Shown here: positions 43,144-54,324 of the stretch, in pieces
How positions within the stretch are numbered: the stretch's first letter is position 1
Layout: each line of letters starts with the position of its first letter
Assembly: GCF_023721835.1 (NCBI RefSeq)
Contig: NZ_JAMKFE010000018.1
Location: forward strand, 1-64,000
Reading direction: 5' to 3'
Origin: Caldimonas mangrovi
Lineage (GTDB): Bacteria; Pseudomonadota; Gammaproteobacteria; Burkholderiales; Burkholderiaceae_C
DNA length: 64,000 nt
Notes under the pieces: model-generated
What the model was told of the DNA's origin: nothing
Seen by the model: only the letters and a program-made list of their open reading frames with translations
The model's database searches: none
Made by a program: the position numbers and the translations under genes

Positions 43144-44508
43144 ATGAGCTTCTCCCGCCTCAGGCTGCTGGTGCTGTCGCTGCGCGACCTGATCCCGGCC
43201 ACCACGCCGGTGATCGTGATCGCGCTGCTGCTGATCGTCGGCGCCTTCTGGCTGCTCGACCCGACGCCGCCCAAGCGGCTGGTGATGGCCACCGGCGCCG
43301 AGCAGAGCGCCTACGAGGTGCTGGGCCGGCGCTACCGCGACGCGCTGGCGCCGTTCGGCATCGAGGTCGAGTTGCGCGCGTCGGCCGGCTCGGCCGAGAA
43401 CCTCGCGTCGCTGCAGAGCGCCGGCTCGGGTGTCGACGTCGCCTTCGTGCAGGGCGGCACCTACCGCCCGCCGCCTGGAGAACACGACCCGCACGACCTG
43501 GATCTGGCCTCCCTCGGCAGCCTGTTCTACGAACCGGTGTGGCTGTTCTACCGCGAAGACAGCGCCAAGCGGCTGCTGAAGAAGCCGCGCCTGGAGTCGA
43601 TCACCGAGCTGAAGGGCTGGCGCATGAATGCCGGCGCGCCGGGCAGCGGGGTCAAGGTGCTGGCCGAGGAACTGCTCGAGCTGAACGCGCTGCCGCCCCA
43701 GGAGCTGCAGCTCAGCCACCTGGCCAACACGCCGGCCGTGGTCGAGCTGCTGGAGGCGCGCTCCGATGCCATGCTGTTCGTCTCGGCGCCCCACTCGCCG
43801 CTGATCCAGATGCTGCTGCAGACGCCCGGCATCCGGCTGTTCAGCTTCTCGCAGGCGCAGGCCTATGCGCGCAAGCTGCCGTACCTGTCGGCGGTGACAC
43901 TGCCGCGCGGCGTCGTCGACCTGAGCCGCGACCTGCCGGGCGAAGACGTGCAGTTGATCGCACCGACCGCCACCCTGGTCGCCCGCGAGGGGCTGCACCC
44001 GGCCCTGGTGCAGTTGTTGATGCAGGCCGCCGGCCGCATCCACGGCGAGCCGGGCTGGTTTGCCCACAGCGGCGAGTTCCCGAACGCCACCGCGACCGAC
44101 CTGCCTTTGTCGGGTGAAGCGGCCCGCTATCTGAAGAATGGCGCGCCCTGGCTGCAGCGCTACCTGCCGTTCTGGGTCTCCAACCTGGTCGACCGGATGT
44201 GGGTGGCGCTGCTGTCCATCGTCGCGGTGCTGATTCCGCTGTCGCGCCTGGTGCCGCCGCTGTACGAATTCCGAGTGCGCTCGCGGGTGTTCCGCTGGTA
44301 TGCCCGGTTGCGCGAGGTGGAAGACGCGCTGGAACGCGGCGACGTCGACCGCGAGGAATTGCTGCAGCAGCTCAACGACGTCGAGGCCCGCGCCGCTCAC
44401 ATCACCTTGCCGCTGTCGTATGCCGACGAGCTGTATGCGTTGCGACAGCATATCGATCTGGTGCGCAGCAAGCTGCGCAACGCGGCGCCGGCCACCACGG
44501 CCGCCTGA
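43144..44508 (+). CDS. Membrane-anchored TAXI-family solute-binding protein
   Basis: A 454-residue protein related to TAXI-type TRAP binding proteins. A membrane helix at ~18-40 (VIVIALLLIVGAFWLLD) is followed by the binding domain (RLVMATGAEQSAYEVLGRRYRDALAPFGIEVELR, then NLASLQSAGSGVDVAFVQGGTYR). A second helix lies at ~350-375 (MWVALLSIVAVLIPLSRLVPPLYEF), followed by a charged C-terminal coiled coil. Both helices distinguish it from ordinary periplasmic TAXI proteins. No TRAP permease is next to it, so it may be a sensor or scaffold rather than a transporter part. Confidence 0.88.
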   Translation: MSFSRLRLLVLSLRDLIPATTPVIVIALLLIVGAFWLLDPTPPKRLVMATGAEQSAYEVLGRRYRDALAPFGIEVELRASAGSAENLASLQSAGSGVDVAFVQGGTYRPPPGEHDPHDLDLASLGSLFYEPVWLFYREDSAKRLLKKPRLESITELKGWRMNAGAPGSGVKVLAEELLELNALPPQELQLSHLANTPAVVELLEARSDAMLFVSAPHSPLIQMLLQTPGIRLFSFSQAQAYARKLPYLSAVTLPRGVVDLSRDLPGEDVQLIAPTATLVAREGLHPALVQLLMQAAGRIHGEPGWFAHSGEFPNATATDLPLSGEAARYLKNGAPWLQRYLPFWVSNLVDRMWVALLSIVAVLIPLSRLVPPLYEFRVRSRVFRWYARLREVEDALERGDVDREELLQQLNDVEARAAHITLPLSYADELYALRQHIDLVRSKLRNAAPATTAA

Positions 44509-44607
44509 CCGGCAAGAAAAAAGGCGCTTCGCCCACGGTGGGGCGCGTTCGGCTGGGAGCGCTCGGGTGCAGCCCGGAGCGGGCACGGGCGTTCGGCGAA
44601 GAACCAG

Positions 44608-44632
44608 AAAAAAGCCGCCCGCAGGCGGCTTT
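44608..44632. terminator. Bidirectional rho-independent terminator
   Basis: AAAAAA-GCCGCC-CGCA-GGCGGC-TTT forms a stem of nine base pairs including the A/T flanks. On the minus strand the hairpin is followed by six T, fitting the end of the PEP-CTERM gene at 44652; on the plus strand it can end the TAXI transcript. Confidence 0.85.
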
Positions 44633-44651
44633 CGGTCGGGACGCGGGGCCG

Positions 44652-45242
44652 TCAGCGCTGCGAGCGGCGGCGCACTGCGTAGCCGACGCCGAGCAGGCCG
44701 AGCGCCATCATCGCGTAGGTGCCGGGTTCGGGGGCGTGCGACACGTATTCCACGCCGACATTGCCGTCGTAGTAGCCGCTGCCGGAAGCGCCGAAGATGG
44801 CGCCGTAGATCGCCAGCGTGTAGTCGCCGGCCAGCAGGTCGGTGGCGAAGAAGCTGGCGCGCTCGGCCCCACCGATGCCGAAGCCGGTGCCGACGAAGGT
44901 TTCGACGCCGTCGAAGATCAGCGAGATCGCCTGCACGCTGATGCCGGACAGGAACTGGCCGAAGGTCGGGCTGCCGGGAGTGAAGTCTCGCTGCAGGTGC
45001 AGGTCGAACTGCCCGACCATCGAACTCGCCGGGTCGGTGAGCGTGAAGCTGTAGTACTCGGTGAAGCTGCGGCTCGGATCCCCGTTAGGACCGCTGCCAC
45101 CGGTGCAGCTGCTGGACAGGCCCGCACTCGGCATGCCGCCCGGCAGCGCCCCGAGGCTGAAGGTGGACGGTGTGCACGTGGCCGCTGAAGCGGCGCCGGC
45201 GAACAGCAGGGCCGCCGAAACGAGCAGAGATCTGATGAGCAT
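44652..45242 (-). CDS. PEP-CTERM sorting-domain exported protein
   Basis: A 196-residue secreted protein. Sec signal peptide (MLIRSLLVSAALLFAGAASA), a beta-rich middle with a Cys pair (residues ~23 and ~46), and the C-terminal signal APEP followed by GTYAMMALGLLGVGYAVRRR. The middle region (FDLHLQRDFTPGSPTFGQFLSG, ASFFATDLLAGDYTLAIYG) resembles the FxDxF-type extracellular PEP-CTERM proteins. It is likely to be attached to the cell surface by an exosortase system encoded elsewhere. Confidence 0.9.
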   Translation of the reverse strand: MLIRSLLVSAALLFAGAASAATCTPSTFSLGALPGGMPSAGLSSSCTGGSGPNGDPSRSFTEYYSFTLTDPASSMVGQFDLHLQRDFTPGSPTFGQFLSGISVQAISLIFDGVETFVGTGFGIGGAERASFFATDLLAGDYTLAIYGAIFGASGSGYYDGNVGVEYVSHAPEPGTYAMMALGLLGVGYAVRRRSQR

Positions 45243-45428
45243 GTGTTTCCCCTGTAATTTCTCGTGATGTGGCTCGCATGGTCGAAGTGCGCCCTTACCC
45301 CGTCAAGCCCCCTGCGCCCCCCTGCTTGAGGGTGCTGTCGCATCGGCCGCACAGTGCGGGTGCCGAAAATTACCTCCACGGACGGCCCGTGCGCGGCACT
45401 TTGGCCAGTTTATGGTCGAAGATCAGTC

Positions 45429-45457
45429 TTGAACCACCAAAGTCGGCTGCCTAGCAT
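45429..45457 (+). promoter_or_regulatory. Candidate sigma-70 promoter of the ROK-sugar operon
   Basis: TTGAAC (45429-45434) and TAGCAT (45452-45457) are separated by 17 bases, each matching four of six consensus positions. ACTTTGG (45398-45404) and CCAAAGT (45437-45443) form an inverted pair whose second arm lies inside the promoter spacer, a possible operator half-site pair for the ROK regulator. Confidence 0.45.
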
Positions 45458-45504
45458 CCACTTCGTCCACAAGCGGCACAGACCGTCCGGGCACAGGAGA
45501 CAAC

Positions 45505-46706
45505 GTGATCGATTGGAACGACCTCGCGCCGGCCGAACTCACCTTGCTGGAAACCGTGTTCTGGGCCAGCGGCGCCTCGCGTCATGAACTGGCCTCGCGG
45601 GCCGATTTTTCCAAGAGCAAGGCCAACGCCGCTGTGGCCGGCCTGGTCGAGCGCGGGCTGATCGAAGAAACCGGCCTGCGCGATTCCAGCGGCGGCCGCC
45701 GGCCCGAGACCCTGCGGCTGGCCCGCAGCGTCGGCGTGCTGGTCGGCATCGACCTCGGCGCCACCAGCCTGGACGTCGCGGTGATGGCGCCGGACCTCAC
45801 CGTGCTGGCCCACCATGCCGAAGCAGCCGACGTGCGAGCCGGGCCGGGTGTGATCGTCTCGCGTGTGCGCTCGCTGCTGCGCGAGCTGCTGCGCCGCTGC
45901 GACGCGAGCGCGTCCCAGGTGATCGGCATCGGCATGGGGGTGCCGGGCCCGGTGGAATTCGAAAGCGGCCTGCTCGTGAACCCGCCGTTGATGCCCGGCT
46001 GGGAAGGCTTCTCGATCCGCGACTACCTGCGCGAGGACTACCGCGCCCCGGCCTTCATCGACAACGACGTGAACCTGATGGCGCTGGCCGAGCTGTGGCG
46101 CCTGGGGCGGCAACTGCCCAACTTCCTGGTCATCAAGGTCGGCACCGGCGTCGGCTGCGGCATCGTCTGCCATGGCGAGGTCTACCGCGGCACCGAGGGC
46201 TCCGCCGGCGACGTGGGCCACATCTGCGTGGACTACGAGGGCCCGCGCTGCCACTGCGGCAACCTGGGCTGCGTGGAGGTGATGGCCGCGGCGCCGGCGG
46301 TCTCGCGCCTGGCGGCCGAGGCGGCCCGCTCGGGCGAGAGCCCGCTGCTGGCGCAGTGGCTGCAAGAACGCGGCGCGCTGCAACCCGAAGACGTCGGCCA
46401 GGCCAGCCGCTCGGGCGATGTGGCGGCCAACGCGATCATCCAGCGCAGCGGGCAGCTGATCGGCCGCATGCTGGCGTCGCTGGTCAATTTCTTCAACCCG
46501 TCGCACGTGTTCATCGGCGGTGGGCTGTCGCGCATCGGGCCGCTGTACCTGGCGTCGATCCGGCAGAGCGTCTACCACCGCTCGCTGGCGTTGTCGACGC
46601 GGCACCTGCACATCGAGTACGCACCGCTGGGCGAACGCGCCGGGGTGATCGGCGCCGGGGTGCTGGCGCTGCAGGAAACGCTGCGCCGCAGGGGGCAGGT
46701 GCAGCC

Positions 46707-46710
<4 letters not shown>
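45505..46710 (+). CDS. ROK-family transcriptional regulator
   Basis: A 401-residue NagC/Mlc/XylR-type repressor. An N-terminal winged helix (RHELASRADFSKSKANAAVAGLVERGLIEE) precedes a ROK sugar-kinase fold. ATP-site residues GIDLGATSLDVAV, VGTGVGCGIV and the zinc motif HCGNLGCVE are present. The kinase-fold catalytic Asp is in FIDNDVNL. It likely binds the sugar or a derivative and represses the operon that follows; its stop overlaps the ATPase start (ATGA). Confidence 0.92.
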
Positions 46711-48177
<1,467 letters not shown>

Positions 48178-48197
<20 letters not shown>

Positions 48198-49182
48198 ACC
48201 CATCCCTCGCTGGCGCGCAGCGCTGCAACTGCTGGCACGCCTGCATGCGCTGGGCCCCTTCGTCGGGCTGGTGCTGCTGTGCATCGCCGGCGCGATGCTC
48301 AACGAAAACTTCGCCACCGCCGACAACGCGATGAACGTGCTCACGCGCACCGCCTTCATCGGCATCATCGCAGTCGGCATGTGCTTCGTGATCATCTCGG
48401 GCGGCATCGACCTGTCGGTCGGCTCGATGGCCGCGCTGATCGCCGGCAGCATGATCCTGCTGATGAACCGGCTGGCGCCGCAGCTCGGCTCGCCGGTGCT
48501 CGTGGTGGCGCTCGGCATGGTTTTCGCGGTGGTGCTGGGCGCGCTGTTCGGGCTGGGGCACGGGCTGCTGATCACCAAGGGGCGCATCGAGCCCTTCATC
48601 GTCACGCTCGGCACGCTGGGCATCTTCCGCGCCTACCTCACCTACTTCTCGGACGGCGGCGCGATCACGCTCGACATGGAGCTGTCGGACGCCTACAGCC
48701 CGGTCTACTACGGCAGCGTGCTCGGCATTGCCATCCCGATATGGATCTTCATCGCGGTCGCGCTGCTCGGCGGCCTGATCCTGAACCGCACCGCCTACGG
48801 CCGCTACGTGCAGGCCATCGGCTCCAACGAGCAGGTGGCGCGCTACGCCGCGGTCGACGTCGACCGTGTCAAGGTGCTGACCTACATGCTGCTCGGCGTG
48901 TGCGTCGGGGTGGCGACGGTGCTGTATGTGCCGCGGCTCGGCTCGGCCTCGCCGACCACCGGGCTGCTGTGGGAACTCGAGGCCATCGCCGCCGTGATCG
49001 TCGGCGGCACCGCGCTGAAGGGCGGCGCCGGCAGCGTGACCGGCACCGTGGTCGGCGCGGTGCTGCTGTCGGTCATCAGCAACATCCTCAACCTCACCAG
49101 CCTCATCAGCGTGTACCTGAATGCCGCGGTGCAAGGCTTTGCCATCGTTCTCGTCGCTTTCCTGCAGCGCGGGCGGCGTTGA
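48178..49182 (+). CDS. Sugar ABC transporter permease (RbsC type)
   Basis: A 334-residue inner-membrane permease with 8-10 hydrophobic segments. The hallmark [21 protein letters not shown] lies near residue 80 and [30 protein letters not shown] is the cytoplasmic coupling loop. [29 protein letters not shown] is also conserved. It forms the importer with the ATPase and binding protein of the same operon. Confidence 0.95.
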
Positions 49183-49234
49183 ACACGACTCACGTGCTGC
49201 AGGCATTTCCCGCAAGACCACAGGAGACAAGTCC

Positions 49235-50203
49235 ATGAAACTGATCAAGCGCATGCTGGCTCTGGGAGCCGTCTCGATGGCCGCGCTCGCCGCCGCGCCC
49301 GCCACGGCGCAGAAGAACGACAAGCTCACGCTCGGCGTGGCGATTCCTGCCGCGACCCACAGCTTCACGGCCGGCATCGTCTGGTGGGCCAACCAGGCCA
49401 AGAAGGAACTGGAAAAGCAGCACCCCAACCTGGAGATCATCGTCAAGACCGCCGGCGGTGCGCCGCAGCAGGCCAACCAGCTGCAGGATCTGGTCACCGT
49501 CAACAAGATCAACGCGCTGGTGATCTTTCCGTTCGAGTCGGCTGCGCTGACGCAGCCCGTCGCACAGGTGAAGAACAAGGGCGTGTACGTGACCGTGGTC
49601 GACCGTGGCCTCACCGACACCAGCGCGCAGGACGCCTATGTGGCCGGCGACAACACGGCCTTCGGCAAGCTGCCGGCCGAATACCTGGTCAAGCGCCTGA
49701 ACGGCAAGGGCAACATCGTCGCGCTGCGCGGCATCCCGACCACGCTCGACAACGAGCGCATGGACGCCTTCCAGTCGGTGATCAAGCAGCATCCCGGCAT
49801 CAAGCTGCTCGACGCGAAGTACGGCAACTGGAACCGCGACGACGCGTTCAAGGTGATGCAGGACTACCTGACGCGCTTCAAGCACATCGACGCGGTGTGG
49901 GCGGCCGACGACGACATGGCCGTGGGCGTGCTGCGCGCGATCGAGCAGGCCAAGCGCAACGACATCCAGATCGTCTTCGGCGGTGCGGGTGCCAAGGGCA
50001 TGGTCAAGACGCTGATCGACGGCAAGAACAAGCTGATCGAGGCCAACGTCTCCTACTCGCCGAAATTCATGTACGACGCCATCAAGCTGACCGCCGAAGC
50101 ACGCCTGAAAGGCGAGAAGCTCCCGGCCACGACCATCATCCCGTCGGTGCTGATCACGAAGGAGAACGCCCGGCAGTTCTACTTCCCCGACTCGCCGTTC
50201 TGA
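49235..50203 (+). CDS. Sugar ABC transporter periplasmic binding protein (RbsB-like)
   Basis: A 322-residue periplasmic protein. The signal peptide ([26 protein letters not shown]) is followed by a type I periplasmic-binding fold ([93 protein letters not shown]). A GGAGA Shine-Dalgarno precedes the ATG. Ligand is a monosaccharide or polyol; ribose, inositol and others are possible. Confidence 0.93.
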   Translation: MKLIKRMLALGAVSMAALAAAPATAQKNDKLTLGVAIPAATHSFTAGIVWWANQAKKELEKQHPNLEIIVKTAGGAPQQANQLQDLVTVNKINALVIFPFESAALTQPVAQVKNKGVYVTVVDRGLTDTSAQDAYVAGDNTAFGKLPAEYLVKRLNGKGNIVALRGIPTTLDNERMDAFQSVIKQHPGIKLLDAKYGNWNRDDAFKVMQDYLTRFKHIDAVWAADDDMAVGVLRAIEQAKRNDIQIVFGGAGAKGMVKTLIDGKNKLIEANVSYSPKFMYDAIKLTAEARLKGEKLPATTIIPSVLITKENARQFYFPDSPF

Positions 50204-50220
50204 CGCCGCGGGAGCACGCC

Positions 50221-51222
50221 ATGGCCAGACCCGTCACCCTCTTCACCGGCCAGTGGGCCGACCTGCCCCTGCGCGAGCTGGCGCCGCTGGCCCGGCGCAT
50301 GGGCTACGACGGCCTCGAGCTCGCCTGCTGGGGCGACCACTTCAACGTGCAGGAGGCGCTGGCTTCCGAGGCCTACGTGAAGGACCGGCGCGCGCTGCTC
50401 GAATCGCACGGCCTGCAATGCTTCGCGATCGGCAACCACCTGGTCGGCCAGGCCGTGTGCGACCTGGTCGATGCACGCCACCAGGCCATCGTGCCGGCGC
50501 ACGTCTGGGGCGACGGCGACCCCGAAGGCGTGCGCCGGCGCGCCGCACAGGAGATGCAGGACACCGCGCGTGCCGCTGCGGCCTTCGGCGTCAAGACGGT
50601 GACCGGCTTCACCGGCTCGTCGATCTGGCACGCCACCTACGCCTTCCCGCCCACCACCCAGGCCTACTGGGACGCCGGTTTCGCCGACTTCGCACGGCGC
50701 TGGACACCCATCCTCGACGTGTTCGAGCAGTGCGGCATCAATTTCGCGCTCGAGGTGCATCCCACCGAGATCGCGTTCGACATCGCCAGCGCCCAGCGCG
50801 CCATCGAGGCGGTGGCCGGCCACCGCCGCTTCGGCTTCAACTTCGACCCCAGCCACCTGGCCTACCAGGGGGTCGACTACGTGAAGTTCATCCGGACCTT
50901 CAGCGAGCGCATCTACAACGCCCACATGAAGGACGTCTGGTGGGGCAAGGGTGACGGCACGGTCGGCGTGTTCGGCGGCCACACCAGCTTCGGCGACGCG
51001 CGTCGCTACTGGGACTTCCGCAGCGTGGGCCGCGGCATGGTGGACTTCGAATCCATCATCGTCGCGCTCAACGACATCGGCTACGCCGGGCCCTTGAGCG
51101 TGGAGTGGGAAGACAGCCGCATGGACCGCGTGCACGGCGCCACCGAAAGCGCCGCGTTCTGCAAGCGGCTCGACTTCGAGCCGGCGGCACAGGCGTTCGA
51201 CGCCGCCTTCGAGAAGAAATGA
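50221..51222 (+). CDS. Sugar phosphate isomerase/epimerase-like TIM-barrel protein
   Basis: A 333-residue xylose-isomerase-like TIM barrel. Metal ligands are probably Glu in [13 protein letters not shown], Asp/His in [10 protein letters not shown], His in [10 protein letters not shown] and Glu in [11 protein letters not shown]. The family includes sugar isomerases and 3-keto-glycoside hydrolases. The [20 protein letters not shown] stretch marks a subgroup often found next to Gfo/Idh oxidoreductases. It starts 17 bases after the binding-protein gene. Confidence 0.9.
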   Translation: MARPVTLFTGQWADLPLRELAPLARRMGYDGLELACWGDHFNVQEALASEAYVKDRRALLESHGLQCFAIGNHLVGQAVCDLVDARHQAIVPAHVWGDGDPEGVRRRAAQEMQDTARAAAAFGVKTVTGFTGSSIWHATYAFPPTTQAYWDAGFADFARRWTPILDVFEQCGINFALEVHPTEIAFDIASAQRAIEAVAGHRRFGFNFDPSHLAYQGVDYVKFIRTFSERIYNAHMKDVWWGKGDGTVGVFGGHTSFGDARRYWDFRSVGRGMVDFESIIVALNDIGYAGPLSVEWEDSRMDRVHGATESAAFCKRLDFEPAAQAFDAAFEKK

Positions 51223-52373
51223 TGAGACCCCTACGCTACGCGATGGTCGGCGGTGGCCGTGACGCCTTCATCGGCGGCGTGCACCGGCAGGCGATGGCGC
51301 TGGACGGCCGGATGCAGCTGGTCGCGGGCGCCTTGTCGTCGGACCCGGACAAGGCGCGCGCCTCGGGGCGCGACCTGCACCTGCCCGACGACCGCAACCA
51401 CGGCCGCTGGCAGGACCTGCTCGACGACGAGCTGCGCCGCCCGCCGGACCAACGCATCGACTTCGTCTGCATCGTCACGCCCAACCACGTGCACTACCCG
51501 GTGGCGCTGGCGTTTGCCGAGGCCGGCATCCACGTCGTGTGCGACAAGCCGCTGACGCACACCAGCGTAGAGGCCCAGGCGCTGGTGCGCGCCAGTGGTG
51601 CCGCCGGCACCGTGTTCGGCGTCACCTACAACTACACCGGCTACCCGATGGTGCGCCAGGCCCGCGAGATGGTTCGTTCGGGCGCGATCGGCGAGGTGCG
51701 CAAAGTGGTGGTCGAGTACCACCAGGGCTGGCTGGCCACCCAGGTCGAACGCGGCGGCAACAAGCAGGCCGACTGGCGCACCGACCCGGCCCGCAGCGGC
51801 CTGGCTGGGGCCATCGGCGACATCGGCTCGCATGCCGAGAACCTGGTCGCCACGGTGACCGGACTGGAGATCGAGGCCCTGTGCGCCGACCTGACGGCCT
51901 TCGTGCCGGGGCGACGGCTCGATGACGACGGCAACCTGCTGCTGCGCTACCGCAACGGCGCGCGCGGTGTGCTGATGACCTCGCAGGTGGCGGCCGGCTG
52001 CGAGAACGACCTGAGCCTGCGCGTGCACGGCACGCTAGGCTCGCTCGCCTGGCGCCAGGAAGAACCCAACCTGCTGCTGCACGCCCCGATCGACGGCCCC
52101 CGTCGTGTGCTGACCCGAGGCTCGCCGTGGCTGTGCGATGCGGCGCGACGCGCCACCCGGCTGCCGGCCGGGCACCCCGAGGCTTTCCTCGAGGCGTTCG
52201 CGAACGTCTATCTGGGCGTGGCAGAAGGGATACGCGCCGCGCAAGCCGGCCGGGCACCTTTGCCCGGCGAGGCCGACTACCCGACGGTGCATGACGGCGC
52301 GCGCGGCGTTCGCTTCATCGAGAAGACCGTGGAGTCCGCGGCATCGGCGGCGAAGTGGACCGACTGGGATTGA
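51222..52373 (+). CDS. Gfo/Idh/MocA family oxidoreductase
   Basis: A 383-residue NAD(P)-dependent sugar dehydrogenase. N-terminal Rossmann motif [18 protein letters not shown], the EKP-like lysine in [15 protein letters not shown], and the conserved [18 protein letters not shown] with [23 protein letters not shown]. Sequence context [20 protein letters not shown] is typical of the polyol/keto-sugar branch. The start overlaps the stop of the isomerase gene (a second in-frame ATG at 51219 is adjacent). With the isomerase it should oxidise and rearrange the imported sugar. Confidence 0.92.
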   Translation: MRPLRYAMVGGGRDAFIGGVHRQAMALDGRMQLVAGALSSDPDKARASGRDLHLPDDRNHGRWQDLLDDELRRPPDQRIDFVCIVTPNHVHYPVALAFAEAGIHVVCDKPLTHTSVEAQALVRASGAAGTVFGVTYNYTGYPMVRQAREMVRSGAIGEVRKVVVEYHQGWLATQVERGGNKQADWRTDPARSGLAGAIGDIGSHAENLVATVTGLEIEALCADLTAFVPGRRLDDDGNLLLRYRNGARGVLMTSQVAAGCENDLSLRVHGTLGSLAWRQEEPNLLLHAPIDGPRRVLTRGSPWLCDAARRATRLPAGHPEAFLEAFANVYLGVAEGIRAAQAGRAPLPGEADYPTVHDGARGVRFIEKTVESAASAAKWTDWD

Positions 52374-52383
52374 GCAGGACCCT

Positions 52384-52899
52384 TCAGCCGCCCACCGCGG
52401 CCTTGCCGACCAGCACGTCGCCGTCGACGTCGCGCACTTCCAGCACCCGCCAGTCGCCGCGCGGCACCGTCAGCAGCAGGCACGGGCGCGACAAGGCCAT
52501 CGCCTGCATGCTGCCGGGCGCCGGGCGCACCAGGCGCACCGGCAGTCGCAGCACCTCGCCGCGCTGCGCCACCGCCGACGCCTGCAGCTCGATGCCGTAG
52601 CCCAGCGTCGGCTGCGTGTCCATCGTGTAGGCGACGACACGCTGGCGCGACCAGTCGACCGGCGCCTCGAACACCGCCGCCGGGTCGCGGCCGCCGAGCG
52701 CCTGCCGCCAGGCGGCCTCGGTGTCGAACACAGCCGCGCCTTCGCCGCGCCAGGGGCACTGGCTGGCTTGGCGCTGCTGCAACACCTGGACGGGGCGGTC
52801 GGTCATGGCGTTTCCGGAAGGGCCGGCACACGCGGTGCCGAGCGCCAGCACGGCCGGAGCGACGGCGCGGCGCAAATGAAGAAAAAACGAGGTCGTCAT
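52384..52899 (-). CDS. PrcB-like C-terminal domain protein
   Basis: A 171-residue exported protein. An N-terminal signal-like region ends at ALGTACAGPSG, where the cysteine may be a weak lipobox. The C-terminal half (QRVVAYTMDTQPTLGYGIELQ, RGEVLRLPVRLVRPAPGSMQAMALSRPCLLLTVPRGDWRVLEV) resembles the PrcB_C domain that follows proteases in some systems. It is the last gene of the minus-strand group that starts with the subtilase, 65 bases after the ferritin-like gene. Confidence 0.72.
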   Translation of the reverse strand: MTTSFFLHLRRAVAPAVLALGTACAGPSGNAMTDRPVQVLQQRQASQCPWRGEGAAVFDTEAAWRQALGGRDPAAVFEAPVDWSRQRVVAYTMDTQPTLGYGIELQASAVAQRGEVLRLPVRLVRPAPGSMQAMALSRPCLLLTVPRGDWRVLEVRDVDGDVLVGKAAVGG

Positions 52900-52964
52900 C
52901 AGACCAGTTTCTAGCGCATTCACGCGCCGTCGCGCCGCCAGGGTGTTTCGGCGTGTGCCGGCGC

Positions 52965-53552
52965 TCAGGCACCGAACGACAGCGCCGTGGCGGGCAGCGC
53001 GCGGCCGAGCGCGTTGTTCAGCAGCGTCCAGTGATAGGCCTCGTCGGCCGCAAGCCGGCCGGACACCTTGGCCAATTGCGCATCCTTGAACGACGGGATC
53101 ACGCTCAGGTAGGCATGGGTCGCACCCAGCTCCAGCCGCGCGGCCAGGTCCAGCACGTCGGCCTGGGACTTCAGCGTCTCGGCCTTCAACGAGCGCGCAT
53201 AGTCTTCCGGCTTGAGTTCGGCGACCGGCGTGCCGCCGAGCTTGCGGATCGTGGCGACCAAGGCGTCGCGATGGGCCTTGTGGTCGGCCTGGAAGCGCAC
53301 CGCGATGTCGAGCACCGGCTTTTGCAGCAGGCCGCTGCCGGCGCCGAGCTGGTAGGCGTTGATCGCCTCGTGTTCCAGCGTCAGCGCTATGTTGAGGATG
53401 CCGGTGTCGGCGGCCGCGTCGGTGCCGGCCGCCTTCGCCAGCGCGTCGCGTCCGGCCAGCAGCATGACAGCACCGGCCGAGAGCACGCTGCCCGCCAACA
53501 GGCGGCGGCGCGCAGGCAGCAGGGGCGAAGAGGGGAGGTGCAGGTCGTTCAT
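52965..53552 (-). CDS. Ferritin-like domain protein with Tat-type signal
   Basis: A 195-residue protein. ARRRLLAGSVLSAGAVMLLAG resembles a Tat signal peptide. The mature part has long helices with carboxylate and histidine residues (LTLEHEAINAYQLGAG, QADHKAHRDALVATIRKLGG, RLELGATHAYLSVIPSF, RLAADEAYHWTLL) as in ferritin-like, DUF4439-type proteins. The start MNDLHLP was chosen because it follows a GGAG-like signal. It lies 94 bases after the anti-sigma gene and may belong to its regulon. Confidence 0.85.
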   Translation of the reverse strand: MNDLHLPSSPLLPARRRLLAGSVLSAGAVMLLAGRDALAKAAGTDAAADTGILNIALTLEHEAINAYQLGAGSGLLQKPVLDIAVRFQADHKAHRDALVATIRKLGGTPVAELKPEDYARSLKAETLKSQADVLDLAARLELGATHAYLSVIPSFKDAQLAKVSGRLAADEAYHWTLLNNALGRALPATALSFGA

Positions 53553-53646
53553 CGCGGTTCTCCTGAGTTGCGGGCGCCCGAGCACGACATGCGCCGGGTC
53601 GCCACAAGCCAGTTACGCAGCGATGGGCCGAACGGATGCAGTCCGT

Positions 53647-54324
53647 TCAGAGCTGCAGCTTGCCGCTGAACAGGATGGGACCGGTCGGCGCCCCCGTCGT
53701 CGAGCCGCCTCGGGACTCCAGGCTGACCGCAAAGGCCGCCGTGCCATCAAGGGCGCGGGCTCGCTGCACCACGGTGGCCCGGTCGGCCGCCACGAGGCCG
53801 AGCGAGCGCGGCGCACCGTCGGCCGGCACGGCCCAGAGCTCCAGGTCGCGCCCTGGCTCGATCGGCACCGGCGCCAGCGGTCGCACCAGCAGGCTGCCGC
53901 CGTCGGCACTCACGCCGGCAACGAAGGCGCTGCTGCCGTCCGGTGCGGCCAGTACGACGACGGTCGGCGGCAGCGCAGGCCCCGGCTGGGTCAGCAGCAC
54001 CGCAAACCACACCGCTGCGGCAGTGGCGAACGCCGCCCAGCCGCGCCACCAGGCCAGCGAACGCCAGCGCCCTGCCGGCGCGGCCGGCTCGGCGCGTCCG
54101 TCGAGCTGCTGCTGCAGCCGCTGCCACACGGCCGGCGACGGCTCCACCGGAACCACCACGGTTGCAAGGGGAGACAAGCGCGCCTGCCAGCGCCCGACCG
54201 CCTGCCGCAGGGCGGGGTGCGCGAGCAGCAGCGTCTCGAAGCGGCGCCGCGCGCGGCCCTGCAACGTGCCCAGCACGTATTCGGCGGCCAGCCGGTCGGC
54301 CAGTTCCGGGCGGGTGTAGTTCAC
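53647..54324 (-). CDS. Anti-sigma factor, RskA type
   Basis: A 225-residue anti-sigma-K-type protein. The N-terminal domain (RLAAEYVLGTLQGRARRRFETLLLAHPALRQAVGRWQARLSPL) binds the sigma factor. One membrane helix (AAFATAAAVWFAVLLTQPG) precedes the RskA periplasmic domain (DLELWAVPADGAPRSLGLVAADR). The GTG start overlaps the sigma factor stop (GTGA). The periplasmic domain is presumably the sensor or the protease target. Confidence 0.92.
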   Translation of the reverse strand: MNYTRPELADRLAAEYVLGTLQGRARRRFETLLLAHPALRQAVGRWQARLSPLATVVVPVEPSPAVWQRLQQQLDGRAEPAAPAGRWRSLAWWRGWAAFATAAAVWFAVLLTQPGPALPPTVVVLAAPDGSSAFVAGVSADGGSLLVRPLAPVPIEPGRDLELWAVPADGAPRSLGLVAADRATVVQRARALDGTAAFAVSLESRGGSTTGAPTGPILFSGKLQL

